In this document: positions 9,801 to 16,289 of the stretch, in pieces
How the letters are laid out: every line of letters begins with the position of its first letter
Position numbering within the stretch: the stretch's first letter is position 1
From: Dysgonamonadaceae bacterium
GTDB lineage: Bacteria > Bacteroidota > Bacteroidia > Bacteroidales > Azobacteroidaceae
DNA length: 42,635 nucleotides
Direction of reading: 5' to 3'
Assembly (NCBI GenBank): GCA_031289145.1
Contig: JAITQA010000135.1
Location: 1 to 42,635 of the forward strand
Position numbers and translations under genes: made by a program
Notes under the pieces: model-generated
What the model was told of the DNA's origin: nothing
The model's database searches: none
The model's input: the letters and a program-made list of their open reading frames with translations, nothing else

Positions 9801-10070
9801 TACAATCCGGGAAGTGTTGCTTTAGATGAAGAGTTGGAAATATCGGCAGATAAGGAAGCCTTAGTGTTGATTGAGAAATACGAAGACGGCTATAAATTTT
9901 CCGTATCCGACCCGCTTTATACTGCCTCGGAGATAAACCTGACAGTCAATAAAAACCTGGCCGGAGAGGGAGTCAAAAGGCAGCAATCACATTCGATTCT
10001 CAACATAAAACTTCCACAAGGAGAACATACCGGAAGTAGTATTCAGAAAGAATTTCAATTGTTGAAATAA
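6849..10070 (+). CDS. GH88 unsaturated glucuronyl hydrolase fused to a PL8 lyase
   Basis: A two-enzyme fusion of 1073 residues. Residues 1-17 form a signal peptide. Residues about 25-390 are GH88: 'SDWWCSGFYPGTLFYLYE', D112 in THDIGFM and D170 in IIDNMMNL, the two aspartates used by this family to hydrate and release a 4,5-unsaturated uronic acid; it closes with 'TYADYYYVEALKRYK'. Residues about 391-1073 are a complete PL8 module: 'SNWWYNDIGTPQKYM', N537 (GKNRTW), H589 and Y598 (HRPQLYSGGYG), R654 and R658 (GRNISR) and E732 (GTE). It is closely similar to the PL8 module of 977-4213 but lacks discoidin domains and a T9SS tail, so it is probably periplasmic. A lyase makes the unsaturated end and GH88 removes it, so the fusion joins consecutive steps. 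The frame is continuous with both active sites present, so a sequencing artefact is unlikely. Confidence 0.9.
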   Translation: MKDSILIICLLFSTLVSGMNNNPPDATSALENAASQYVFLKDKLSGQKSFPKTYNKPLDRLQTSASDWWCSGFYPGTLFYLYEETGNKELFDEGVRMLALLEKEQYNVNTHDIGFMMYCSYGNINRIAPSEKYKEILVNSAKSLITRFNPKVGCLKSHNRGADDFVVIIDNMMNLELLFWASQATGDSTYHQIAVTHANTTLKNHFRPDGTLYHGLNYNPSTGGISHYQAGQGYSETSAWARGQAWGIYGYTMSYRFTKNEQYLEKAISLSNIILNHPNMPDDLIPYWDFNAPDIPYSLRDASAAAIICSGLLELAQYVPEELSEKYLHYAEKILSTLSSPQYTAPKNTNGGFILTHSVGNLPAMTEVDVPLTYADYYYVEALKRYKAISGFSRSEIDLLTDRLINKQLEEECDWDLLNKSQETIHPDGSWTDIDYTVVTDGFQKHLDRLVNMALAYRQKGVLQADTSLLKTILSGMDYFLAKKPLSSNWWYNDIGTPQKYMVILILLKHAIDKEKRQHYASYLEDKTGNPAHKGKNRTWVSSITIYKGCIEDNLELVKTGFQSIASTVKKVDYHEVEGIKTDNSIHQHRPQLYSGGYGMSWMSDLAEYIHLAQGTSFALLFPPEKLKIISEVMLNGQQLLSYRGRFDFGTVGRNISRMNGTIDNPTKTLDLLSGIDPENTAAYEAWKKHIDGTPFAKPGNKHFWQSDIMTHHGNNYYLSAKVISIRTNGTESLNKENRKGYYLPLGATNIMTTGKEYDNIFPVWNWTRIPGTTAVSSPDAATLNWYHFGSNKYAGGVSNGQNGLIAFEHIYNGVQAKKAYFFINDVLLCMGADITAYKTQDIVTTVNQCHANGVIYFNENEQILHFSDKTKTANNVEWVYHDHVGYVFPMGGKMTIQRTEQTGSWNLINETGSKQEITQDVFSLWLDHGNEPQAADYCYMVMPEPSLNHFEARSRNHGFVIVKNESGIQAVRNEHSKIYAIVFYNPGSVALDEELEISADKEALVLIEKYEDGYKFSVSDPLYTASEINLTVNKNLAGEGVKRQQSHSILNIKLPQGEHTGSSIQKEFQLLK

Positions 10071-10076
10071 AATTAA

Positions 10077-10166
10077 ATAAATTATGAGAGACATATTACA
10101 GCAATAAATGTAAAAGGGCTGGATTTATATTGTCTTGTAGATGGAGAATGGAGATTTGTCATATAA
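10077..10166 (+). pseudogene. Remnant of a GxDLY/SGNH-type esterase N-terminal domain
   Basis: Just past the stop of the GH88-PL8 gene, and in the same frame after one more stop at 10074, comes an open stretch ending at the TAA 10164-10166. It reads INYERHITAINV then KGLDLYCLVDGEWRFVI. There is no start codon and no catalytic part. 'GLDLY...DGEWRFV' matches the GxDLY motif that names the N-terminal domain of a class of Bacteroidota SGNH-hydrolase esterases. I infer a decayed esterase gene whose rest has been deleted. It overlaps the 3' end of crcB on the other strand by 8 bp. The open frame is seen; the family match is from memory of a short motif and is tentative. Confidence 0.42.
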
Positions 10167-10539
10167 TTTTTGTTACAGCAATACCGGCGAAAGTCGCCAG
10201 CAGGCATGCCGCAATACTAATCAGTATGTAGGCAAATCCGACGAGGAAGTTTCCTTGTTGCCATAAAGTTACATTTTCGTAGGCAAAAGCGGAAAATGTA
10301 GTATATCCTCCGCAAAAACCGGTTGCCAAAAAAAAGCGCATCTGTGGCGAAAACCAGCCGTAACGTTCCGATAAACCATAAACGATTCCGATGAGCAGGC
10401 AGCCTGCAAAATTAACGGCAAACGTTCCCCAGATACCGGGGAAAAAACTGATTTTTCCGGCTACAAAACGACTTGTCAGATAGCGTAAAATGCTTCCGGC
10501 AGCTCCTCCTAATCCGATTAAACAAAGCGTTGTTTTCAT
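10159..10539 (-). CDS. crcB: Fluoride channel CrcB/Fluc
   Basis: A small inner-membrane protein of 126 residues that exports fluoride as a dual-topology dimer. Four hydrophobic segments are visible. Family motifs are 'LGGAAGSILRYLTSR' at the N-terminus, 'GTFAVNFAGCLLIG' with the conserved Asn, and 'ATGFCGGYTTFSAFAYE' with the TTFS motif that lies at the central cation site. Length is standard for the family. It is the last gene of the operon reading leftward from 14321, six bases after the ClC channel gene. Pairing an anion channel/antiporter with Fluc suggests halide or fluoride homeostasis. No fluoride riboswitch could be placed because the upstream space is too short. Confidence 0.93.
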   Translation of the reverse strand: MKTTLCLIGLGGAAGSILRYLTSRFVAGKISFFPGIWGTFAVNFAGCLLIGIVYGLSERYGWFSPQMRFFLATGFCGGYTTFSAFAYENVTLWQQGNFLVGFAYILISIAACLLATFAGIAVTKII

Positions 10540-10545
10540 ACTTCC

Positions 10546-12330
10546 TTAGCCTTCATCGGAGAAATTATCCACCAGCACTTCCCTGTAAGCGTTGAAGATT
10601 TTCGATTTGGAGACGAAGCCGAGATATTTTCCTTTGTCATCTATCACCGGCAGGTTCCAAGCCTTGGTGTCGTCGAAAATATGCATAATTTTTTCCATCG
10701 GCATGTTGGTGTTGATTTTAGCCGGTGGAGAAACCATGAATTTCTTCACATTGAAACGGTCGTACAGTTCCGGTCGGAACATGATATTCCGGATATCGTC
10801 CAATAGCACCACCCCTCGTAAAATACCTTCATCATCGGTAACCGGAAAAACATTTCGCCGCGATTTGGCAATGACTTTGACCATATCACCCAAGGTCATT
10901 TTCGGATGAACAGTCATGAAATCATTTTCAACGACAGTGTCTACATTCAAAAGCGTAAGCACGGCTTTGTCCTTATGGTGGGTCAATAATTCGCCTTTCT
11001 GCGCCAACCGGATGGAATACAGACTGTAACGTTCAAAACAGAATATGGTGAAATAGGCGCAAATGGTGACAATCATCAAAGGCAGAAAAAGGTCGAAACC
11101 ACCCGTTAATTCCGCTATCAGGAAAACGGCCGTCAATGGAGAATGCATCACGGCGGCCATCATACCGGCCATACCCATCAGCGCAAAATTTTCTTCCGGC
11201 AGGTGAATCGCAGGAAACAGATAGCCCACCGTATGGGCAAAAGCAAACCCGACAATACTGCCTAAGTACAACGAAGGCGCAAATATTCCGCCACAGCCGC
11301 CCCCTCCGTTGGTGGCGCTCGTAGCAAAAACTTTCGTGAAGATGATTAATACCAGAAAGATAAATACACCCCAGAAATTGTTTTGTAAACTGTAAAATAA
11401 ACTGCCGTCTAACAGGTTATCATAACTTTTCCCGATGAGTTTCCCGATGGTGTCGTAACCTTCACCGTAGAGGGGCGGCAAAAGGAAAATGAGGATACTC
11501 AACATACCGGCTCCGAGCAGGAACTTTTTCCAAAAGTGTTTCAATTTTCGAAAAACACCCTCAATCCAGATAGTGGTACGTGTGAAATACAAGGCGATTA
11601 GTCCACAGATGATACCAAGCAGAAACACATAAGGGATGCGGTGAATTTCGAAATTTTCCACCTGATTGAATTTGAACATGGCTTCCATTCCCGTCAGGAT
11701 ATAGGAGACGGTGGCAGCCGTGACCGAAGTGATTAGTAAAGGCAGGACAGATGCCGTGGTCAGGTCAAGCATCAGCACTTCTATCGTGAAAAGCAGGCCG
11801 GCAATAGGCGCTTTGAAAATCCCGGCAATGGCTCCGGCGGCTCCGCAACCGACCAGCAACATCAGTGTTTTTTGTTCCATCTTGAACAGCCTGCCTAAGT
11901 TGGAGCCTATGGCAGAGCCGGTTAATACAATAGGCGCTTCAGCTCCCACCGAGCCGCCGAAACCGATGGTGATGGAACTGGCAACCAATGACGACCACAT
12001 ATTGTGCTGTTTTATCCGGCTTTTCCGTTGGGAAATGGCATACAGGATTTTGGTTACGCCATGACCGATATCGTCTTTTACAATGTACTTTACAAACAAG
12101 CCGGAAAGCAGTATCCCGATAACAGGATAAACCAGGTAGAAATAATTCGCTTGCGTCACTTCCGCACCTCCGGTGAGGAAATGCTGAATCAAGTGGATGA
12201 TTTCTTTCAGCACGTAGGCCGCCAAAGCTGTACATACCCCTATGATAAAACTCAGTATAAGGATGAAATAGCGCTCGCGGATGTATTTCTCCCGCCAGAA
12301 CAAAACCTTATCAAACCAATCTTTTACCAT
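10546..12330 (-). CDS. ClC-family anion channel/antiporter with C-terminal CBS pair
   Basis: An integral membrane protein of 594 residues. Residues about 20-440 form the ClC fold with many hydrophobic segments; 'GFGGSVGAEAPIVLTGSAIG' carries the GxExP motif whose Glu is the external gate, and 'GGGGCGGIFAPSLYLG' matches the GxFxP motif. The usual GSGIP selectivity motif reads GHGVT here, a variant I recall in CBS-bearing bacterial ClCs. Residues about 455-580 hold two CBS domains ('FMTVHPKMTLGDMVKVIAKS' and 'INTNMPMEKIMHIFDDT'), which bind adenine nucleotides and regulate gating in other proteins. Its start follows the stop of the sugar transferase by nine bases, and crcB begins six bases after its end. 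Whether it carries chloride or fluoride cannot be decided, but most dedicated ClC-F antiporters lack CBS domains. Confidence 0.9.
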   Translation of the reverse strand: MVKDWFDKVLFWREKYIRERYFILILSFIIGVCTALAAYVLKEIIHLIQHFLTGGAEVTQANYFYLVYPVIGILLSGLFVKYIVKDDIGHGVTKILYAISQRKSRIKQHNMWSSLVASSITIGFGGSVGAEAPIVLTGSAIGSNLGRLFKMEQKTLMLLVGCGAAGAIAGIFKAPIAGLLFTIEVLMLDLTTASVLPLLITSVTAATVSYILTGMEAMFKFNQVENFEIHRIPYVFLLGIICGLIALYFTRTTIWIEGVFRKLKHFWKKFLLGAGMLSILIFLLPPLYGEGYDTIGKLIGKSYDNLLDGSLFYSLQNNFWGVFIFLVLIIFTKVFATSATNGGGGCGGIFAPSLYLGSIVGFAFAHTVGYLFPAIHLPEENFALMGMAGMMAAVMHSPLTAVFLIAELTGGFDLFLPLMIVTICAYFTIFCFERYSLYSIRLAQKGELLTHHKDKAVLTLLNVDTVVENDFMTVHPKMTLGDMVKVIAKSRRNVFPVTDDEGILRGVVLLDDIRNIMFRPELYDRFNVKKFMVSPPAKINTNMPMEKIMHIFDDTKAWNLPVIDDKGKYLGFVSKSKIFNAYREVLVDNFSDEG

Positions 12331-12339
12331 TTTTTTAAT

Positions 12340-13761
12340 TCAAATACCTTTTCCGGTATAAATTGTTTTTATTGTATAAATCAATATTTTTAAATCCAGC
12401 ATCAGCGACATGTTTTCGTAATACAATATATCGTACTGCATACGTTCAATCATCTCTTCCACATTGCATGCGTATCCGAACTTTACCATTCCCCATGACG
12501 TGATTCCCGGCTTGACATTGTGAAGCAAGTAAAAATACGGCGCCTTTTTCACGATTTGGTCGATGTAATGCTTCCGTTCCGGCCGAGGGCCGACCAGCGA
12601 CATATCGCCTTTCAGGACATTCCAAAACTGGGGAAACTCGTCAAACCGGTATTTCCGCATGATTTGTCCGTAAGGCGTAATCCGTCCGTCGTTTTCCGAT
12701 GCAAGCAAAGGCCCGTCTTTTTCGGCGTTTTCATACATTGTCCTGAACTTATAGATGGTAAAGGGTTTGCCGTGATAACCGATTCGCTCCTGCTTTATAA
12801 AAACAGGTCCCTTAGCATCCGTTTTTACCCGGATAGCCCAATACAAATAAACCGGAGACAAAAGTACTAAAACTAAACCGGAAATCAATTTATCAATACT
12901 AAGTTTGATGTTTTTTTCTCCTTCCGGATAATTACTGCCTGTTATATCTATCAGCGGATACCCTGTAATCGTCTTTATTTTAATGCTTCCGGTCAGTAAT
13001 TTTGTGTGACTGATAGGGAGTTTAATCGGTAATTTATGCTGATAAAGGGAGTACAACAAAGCCAGCAAATCCTCGTCATCCACGGAATCGACGGCGACAA
13101 TCAATTCTTCCGTTTGTAATTCTTTGATGAGGGAGCTTAAATCACCGAGGTTTCCCAACACCGGTAAATCGCCCGCCTTTTGATGGGGCAATACCGCGCT
13201 AATATCCACAAATCCCTGAATGGTATAGGATAATGCTTCCGAAGGCTTGTCCAAGTATCTTTGGGTTTGCATCGCTTTTTCTCCATTACCGAGAATCAGG
13301 GCTTTAATCGTCCATTCACGCTTGTGTATTTTCCGGGAAGTCTGATTGGTGATGAGCAGGCGGCAAAAATAAGTAAACCCGAAAGTAAACAGAAACAGAC
13401 AGGAAAATTGTTCATAATAAACACGTATTGATTCCGGAAGACTTTTCAGCAATAACGAAAAGAAAATAAAAACCGTGCCGATAAAAGCAGTGCTGAAAGT
13501 AACAAAAAATTCCGCCAATCTTGATTTTTCAAGCAGTTTGTTGTAATAACCCGAATAGTAATGCAGTACCAACCATCCGAAAGGAATAATTATCTGCCCT
13601 TTGACTACTTGACGGTATTGCAGGAAATTCGATAGCGAATCGAAGCCGTCATATTGCGCAAGAAGATAGAAGCGGACCATATTAAAAGCCAGCCAAGCTA
13701 AACTCGCCGACAGATAATCGGCTACCAGATACTTGAACAATTGCGATTTTTTTCCACTCAT
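12340..13761 (-). CDS. Polyprenyl-phosphate sugar-1-phosphate transferase (exopolysaccharide initiation)
   Basis: A 473-residue membrane enzyme of the WcaJ/WbaP type that moves a sugar-1-phosphate from a nucleotide sugar to undecaprenyl phosphate, the first step in building a surface glycan. It has four or five N-terminal transmembrane segments, a cytosolic Rossmann-like domain ('KALILGNGEKAMQTQRYL'), another membrane helix ('LISGLVLVLLSPVYLYWAI'), and the catalytic domain with 'GPVFIKQERIGYHGKPF', 'IYKFRTM', 'RFDEFPQFWNVLKGDMSLVG' and 'PRPERKHYI', which hold the family's key Asp/Glu and Arg residues. Its ATG overlaps the stop of the upstream tsaC-like gene (ATGA), implying translational coupling. 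Other surface-glycan genes in the window are the glycosyltransferase at 18235 and the flippase at 32949. The sugar moved is unknown. Confidence 0.92.
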   Translation of the reverse strand: MSGKKSQLFKYLVADYLSASLAWLAFNMVRFYLLAQYDGFDSLSNFLQYRQVVKGQIIIPFGWLVLHYYSGYYNKLLEKSRLAEFFVTFSTAFIGTVFIFFSLLLKSLPESIRVYYEQFSCLFLFTFGFTYFCRLLITNQTSRKIHKREWTIKALILGNGEKAMQTQRYLDKPSEALSYTIQGFVDISAVLPHQKAGDLPVLGNLGDLSSLIKELQTEELIVAVDSVDDEDLLALLYSLYQHKLPIKLPISHTKLLTGSIKIKTITGYPLIDITGSNYPEGEKNIKLSIDKLISGLVLVLLSPVYLYWAIRVKTDAKGPVFIKQERIGYHGKPFTIYKFRTMYENAEKDGPLLASENDGRITPYGQIMRKYRFDEFPQFWNVLKGDMSLVGPRPERKHYIDQIVKKAPYFYLLHNVKPGITSWGMVKFGYACNVEEMIERMQYDILYYENMSLMLDLKILIYTIKTIYTGKGI

Positions 13762-14321
13762 TCCCTGATGATTTTTACCACTCCGCTCTTTTCCAATCGG
13801 ATAATGCCGGATGGTTTGGATTTTTGTTTGTCTTCTTTTTTATAATTCACCACATAATCTACAGAACGTAAAATTTCCGGATTTATTTCAGAAAAATTGG
13901 CGGGGGCGGGTTCGCCGCTGATATTCGCGGAGGTAGACACCAAAGGTTTCCGAAACCGGCGGCACAAACTGTTGGAGAAAACTTCATCGGTAATCCGGAT
14001 GCCGATACTCCCGTCGGGAGCGATAAGATTGGGCGCCAGGTTTTTCGCTCCTGAATAGATGATTGTTAAAGGTTTGTCCGATACTTCAATCAAATCCAAT
14101 GCAATTTCCGGCAAATCTTCCACGTAAAAGTCTAATTTGGCCGAAGAATCCAACAGAACCAACATGGATTTTGAGTCGGAACGCTTTTTTATCGCATATA
14201 TCCGCTTCACGGCATCCTCATTTGTAGCATCGCATCCGATGCCCCAAATGGTGTCGGTAGGGTAGAGGATAATCTTACCTTTTTTTAATATTTCACATGT
14301 TTTGTTTATTTCTTCTTCCAT
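13758..14321 (-). CDS. tsaC: L-threonylcarbamoyladenylate synthase (Sua5/YciO/YrdC family)
   Basis: Makes threonylcarbamoyl-AMP from threonine, bicarbonate and ATP for the universal tRNA t6A37 modification; cytosolic. The 187 residues match the short TsaC form, with 'GKIILYPTDTIWGIGCDATN', 'KRIYAIKKRSDSKSMLVLL', 'IGIRI' and 'PLVSTSANISGEPAP'. The frame extends upstream to 14354, but the start at 14321 (MEEEINK) is preferred because a promoter -7 element lies at 14341-14348, downstream of the longer start. It is first in the operon and overlaps the sugar transferase by four bases. A YciO paralogue of unknown role is possible, but the KRSDSK and STSAN motifs fit the synthase. Confidence 0.9.
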   Translation of the reverse strand: MEEEINKTCEILKKGKIILYPTDTIWGIGCDATNEDAVKRIYAIKKRSDSKSMLVLLDSSAKLDFYVEDLPEIALDLIEVSDKPLTIIYSGAKNLAPNLIAPDGSIGIRITDEVFSNSLCRRFRKPLVSTSANISGEPAPANFSEINPEILRSVDYVVNYKKEDKQKSKPSGIIRLEKSGVVKIIRE

Positions 14322-14340
14322 ATTTTTCAAAAAAACGTGG

Positions 14341-14348
14341 CAAAGATA
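14341..14348 (-). promoter_or_regulatory. Promoter -7 element of the tsaC-crcB operon
   Basis: On the - strand the sequence reads TATCTTTG, a perfect match to the Bacteroidota -7 consensus TAnnTTTG. The region 20 bp upstream is T-rich but lacks a clear TTTG. The expected transcript start near 14334 leaves a leader of about 13 bases before the ATG at 14321. Confidence 0.6.
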
Positions 14349-14529
14349 CAACATTAAATCAGTTTAATAAAAAAGAGAGAAAATATTAGTCGATTTTTCA
14401 AAAAAATGTTGTAATTTTACAAATTAATTCTTCGCACACAGGGGTCTTGTCGGGTTGTCCTTTCTAACTTGGCTTGATTTAGTGTTTTAGAATTAATATA
14501 TAGGAGAAAAAAAGAAAAAAAATATATAA

Positions 14530-16263
14530 ATGACAAACAAATGGAATTATCAACCCCCTACACAAGAACAAATACTCAAGCGGGACGAACTATCCGAAAA
14601 GTTCGGACTTTGTCCTGCCGTTTGTCTGCTGATGATACAGCGGGGGATTACAACAGAGGAAGAAGCCCGGCAATTCCTCAATCCGGCTTTAAGGGATTTG
14701 CATGACCCTTTTCTTTTTCCTGATATGGAGAAAGCGATTAACAGGCTTAATCAGGCGCTTGGAAACAAGGAAAGGATAATGATTTACGGGGATTACGATG
14801 TGGACGGAACAACTGCCGTCGCATTGGTTTATAAGTTTTTGGAGCAAAACACCTGGTCGTCTAACCTGGACTATTACATTCCCGACCGTTACGACGAAGG
14901 GTATGGTATTTCGGAAAAAGGTATCGAATACGCCAGGGAAAACGGCGTCACGTTGATTATTGCCTTGGATTGCGGCATCAAAGCTATTGAAATAATTGCA
15001 TACGCCAAGTCGCTGGGAATAGACTTCATCGTTTGCGACCATCACATGCCAGGAGATGTTTTGCCTGATGCGGTGGCTATCTTGGATGCCAAACGAACAG
15101 ATTCGGAGTATCCTTACGAGCATCTTTCCGGTTGTGGCGTGGGGTTTAAATTCATGCAGGCTTTTGCGATTAGCAACGGCATTGATTTTCTCCGTCTCCG
15201 ACCGCTGCTTGACTTGGTTGCCGTCAGTATTGCGTCCGATATTGTCCCGATTACCGGAGAAAACCGGGTGATGGCGTCTTATGGCATCAAACAGTTGAAC
15301 CACAATCCGAGTAAAGGGCTGAAAGGAATTATCGACATCTGCGGATTGTTCGGAAGAGAAATCACCATCAGTGATATCGTTTTTAAAATCGGTCCGAGAA
15401 TCAATGCTTCAGGAAGGATGATGAACGGCAAGGAAGCTGTGGATTTACTTTTAGCAAGGGATTTTGAGTCGGCCAAGGAAAAAAGCGAAAATATCGACCA
15501 ATACAACGACGACCGACGTGAATTGGATAAAAAAATTACGGAAGAAGCCTATATCGCGATAGAAGAAAATGTACAAATGCAACACGATAAAATCATTGTC
15601 GTTTTCAACCGCGAATGGCACAAAGGGGTTATCGGAATTGTCGCCTCCCGGCTTACCGAGAAATACTACAAACCGGCCATCGTCTTGACCGAATCCAACG
15701 GTTATATTTCCGGCTCTGCCCGTTCCGTCACCGGATTTGATATTTACCGCGCTATTGAATCCTGTAAGGATATAGTCGTCAATTTCGGCGGACATACTTT
15801 TGCCGCCGGTATCACTTTGGAAGAAGAAAGCCTTGATTTGTTCAAATCAAGGCTTCAAACATTTGCCGACAAATACATGGAGGAGGCGCAAATGATTCAG
15901 ACCTTAGACATCGACATGGCGCTACAACTCAAAGAAATAGACCAGAAACTTATCAACGACCAGAAACGGATGAACCCTTTCGGCCCGGATAACCCCAAAC
16001 CGGTTTTTTGCTCTTTCAATGTGCGGGATGCGGGAACCAGCAAATTGGTCGGCCGCGAACTGGAACATATCAAATTAGACCTGGTAGATGATTCTTCGGA
16101 AGAGGTTATGCCGGCTATTGCTTTCGGTATGTACCAACACAATGATTATATTAAAAGCGGACAGCCTTTCGACGTCTGTTACACTATCGAAGAAAATACC
16201 TATAACAATAAAACGAGTATTCAGTTGCAGATAAAGGATATTAGGGTGGGAACTAAAAACTAA
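14530..16263 (+). CDS. recJ: Single-stranded-DNA-specific 5'-3' exonuclease RecJ
   Basis: A DHH-family nuclease of 577 residues that degrades single-stranded DNA 5' to 3' in recombination and repair; cytosolic. Motif I is YGDYDVDGTTA (D88, D90, D92); the DHH motif is D170-H171-H172 in VCDHHMPGDVLPDA. 'SGCGVGFKF', 'ASDIVPITGENR', 'GPRINASGRM' and the DHHA1 motif 'GIVASRLTEKYYKPAIVL', 'SGSARSV', 'NFGGHTFAAG' follow, then the OB-fold region near 440-570. Length and order are standard. The start ATG is followed directly by conserved sequence and preceded by A-rich DNA, usual in this phylum where Shine-Dalgarno sites are weak. recQ begins 26 bases downstream, so the two are probably cotranscribed, pairing a nuclease with a helicase that work together in resection. 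Confidence 0.97.
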   Translation: MTNKWNYQPPTQEQILKRDELSEKFGLCPAVCLLMIQRGITTEEEARQFLNPALRDLHDPFLFPDMEKAINRLNQALGNKERIMIYGDYDVDGTTAVALVYKFLEQNTWSSNLDYYIPDRYDEGYGISEKGIEYARENGVTLIIALDCGIKAIEIIAYAKSLGIDFIVCDHHMPGDVLPDAVAILDAKRTDSEYPYEHLSGCGVGFKFMQAFAISNGIDFLRLRPLLDLVAVSIASDIVPITGENRVMASYGIKQLNHNPSKGLKGIIDICGLFGREITISDIVFKIGPRINASGRMMNGKEAVDLLLARDFESAKEKSENIDQYNDDRRELDKKITEEAYIAIEENVQMQHDKIIVVFNREWHKGVIGIVASRLTEKYYKPAIVLTESNGYISGSARSVTGFDIYRAIESCKDIVVNFGGHTFAAGITLEEESLDLFKSRLQTFADKYMEEAQMIQTLDIDMALQLKEIDQKLINDQKRMNPFGPDNPKPVFCSFNVRDAGTSKLVGRELEHIKLDLVDDSSEEVMPAIAFGMYQHNDYIKSGQPFDVCYTIEENTYNNKTSIQLQIKDIRVGTKN

Positions 16264-16278
16264 AAACTAAAAACTAAG
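16251..16278 (+). repeat. ACTAAAA 7-bp tandem repeat across the recJ stop
   Basis: ACTAAAA is repeated with period 7 from 16252 (three full copies and a partial fourth), spanning the last recJ codons and its TAA. Because 7 is not a multiple of 3, the TAA triplets at 16254, 16261, 16268 and 16275 fall in all three forward frames, so the block stops translation in every frame. Confidence 0.8.
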
Positions 16279-16289
16279 AATTCCGACTT

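Noticed and set aside
10540-10545. Fluoride riboswitch for crcB
   Set aside because: Only six bases separate crcB from the ClC gene, and the operon leader before tsaC is about 13 bases, too short for the aptamer.
14322-14354. Earlier start for the threonylcarbamoyl-AMP synthase gene
   Set aside because: It lies upstream of the -7 promoter element and adds residues not typical of the family.
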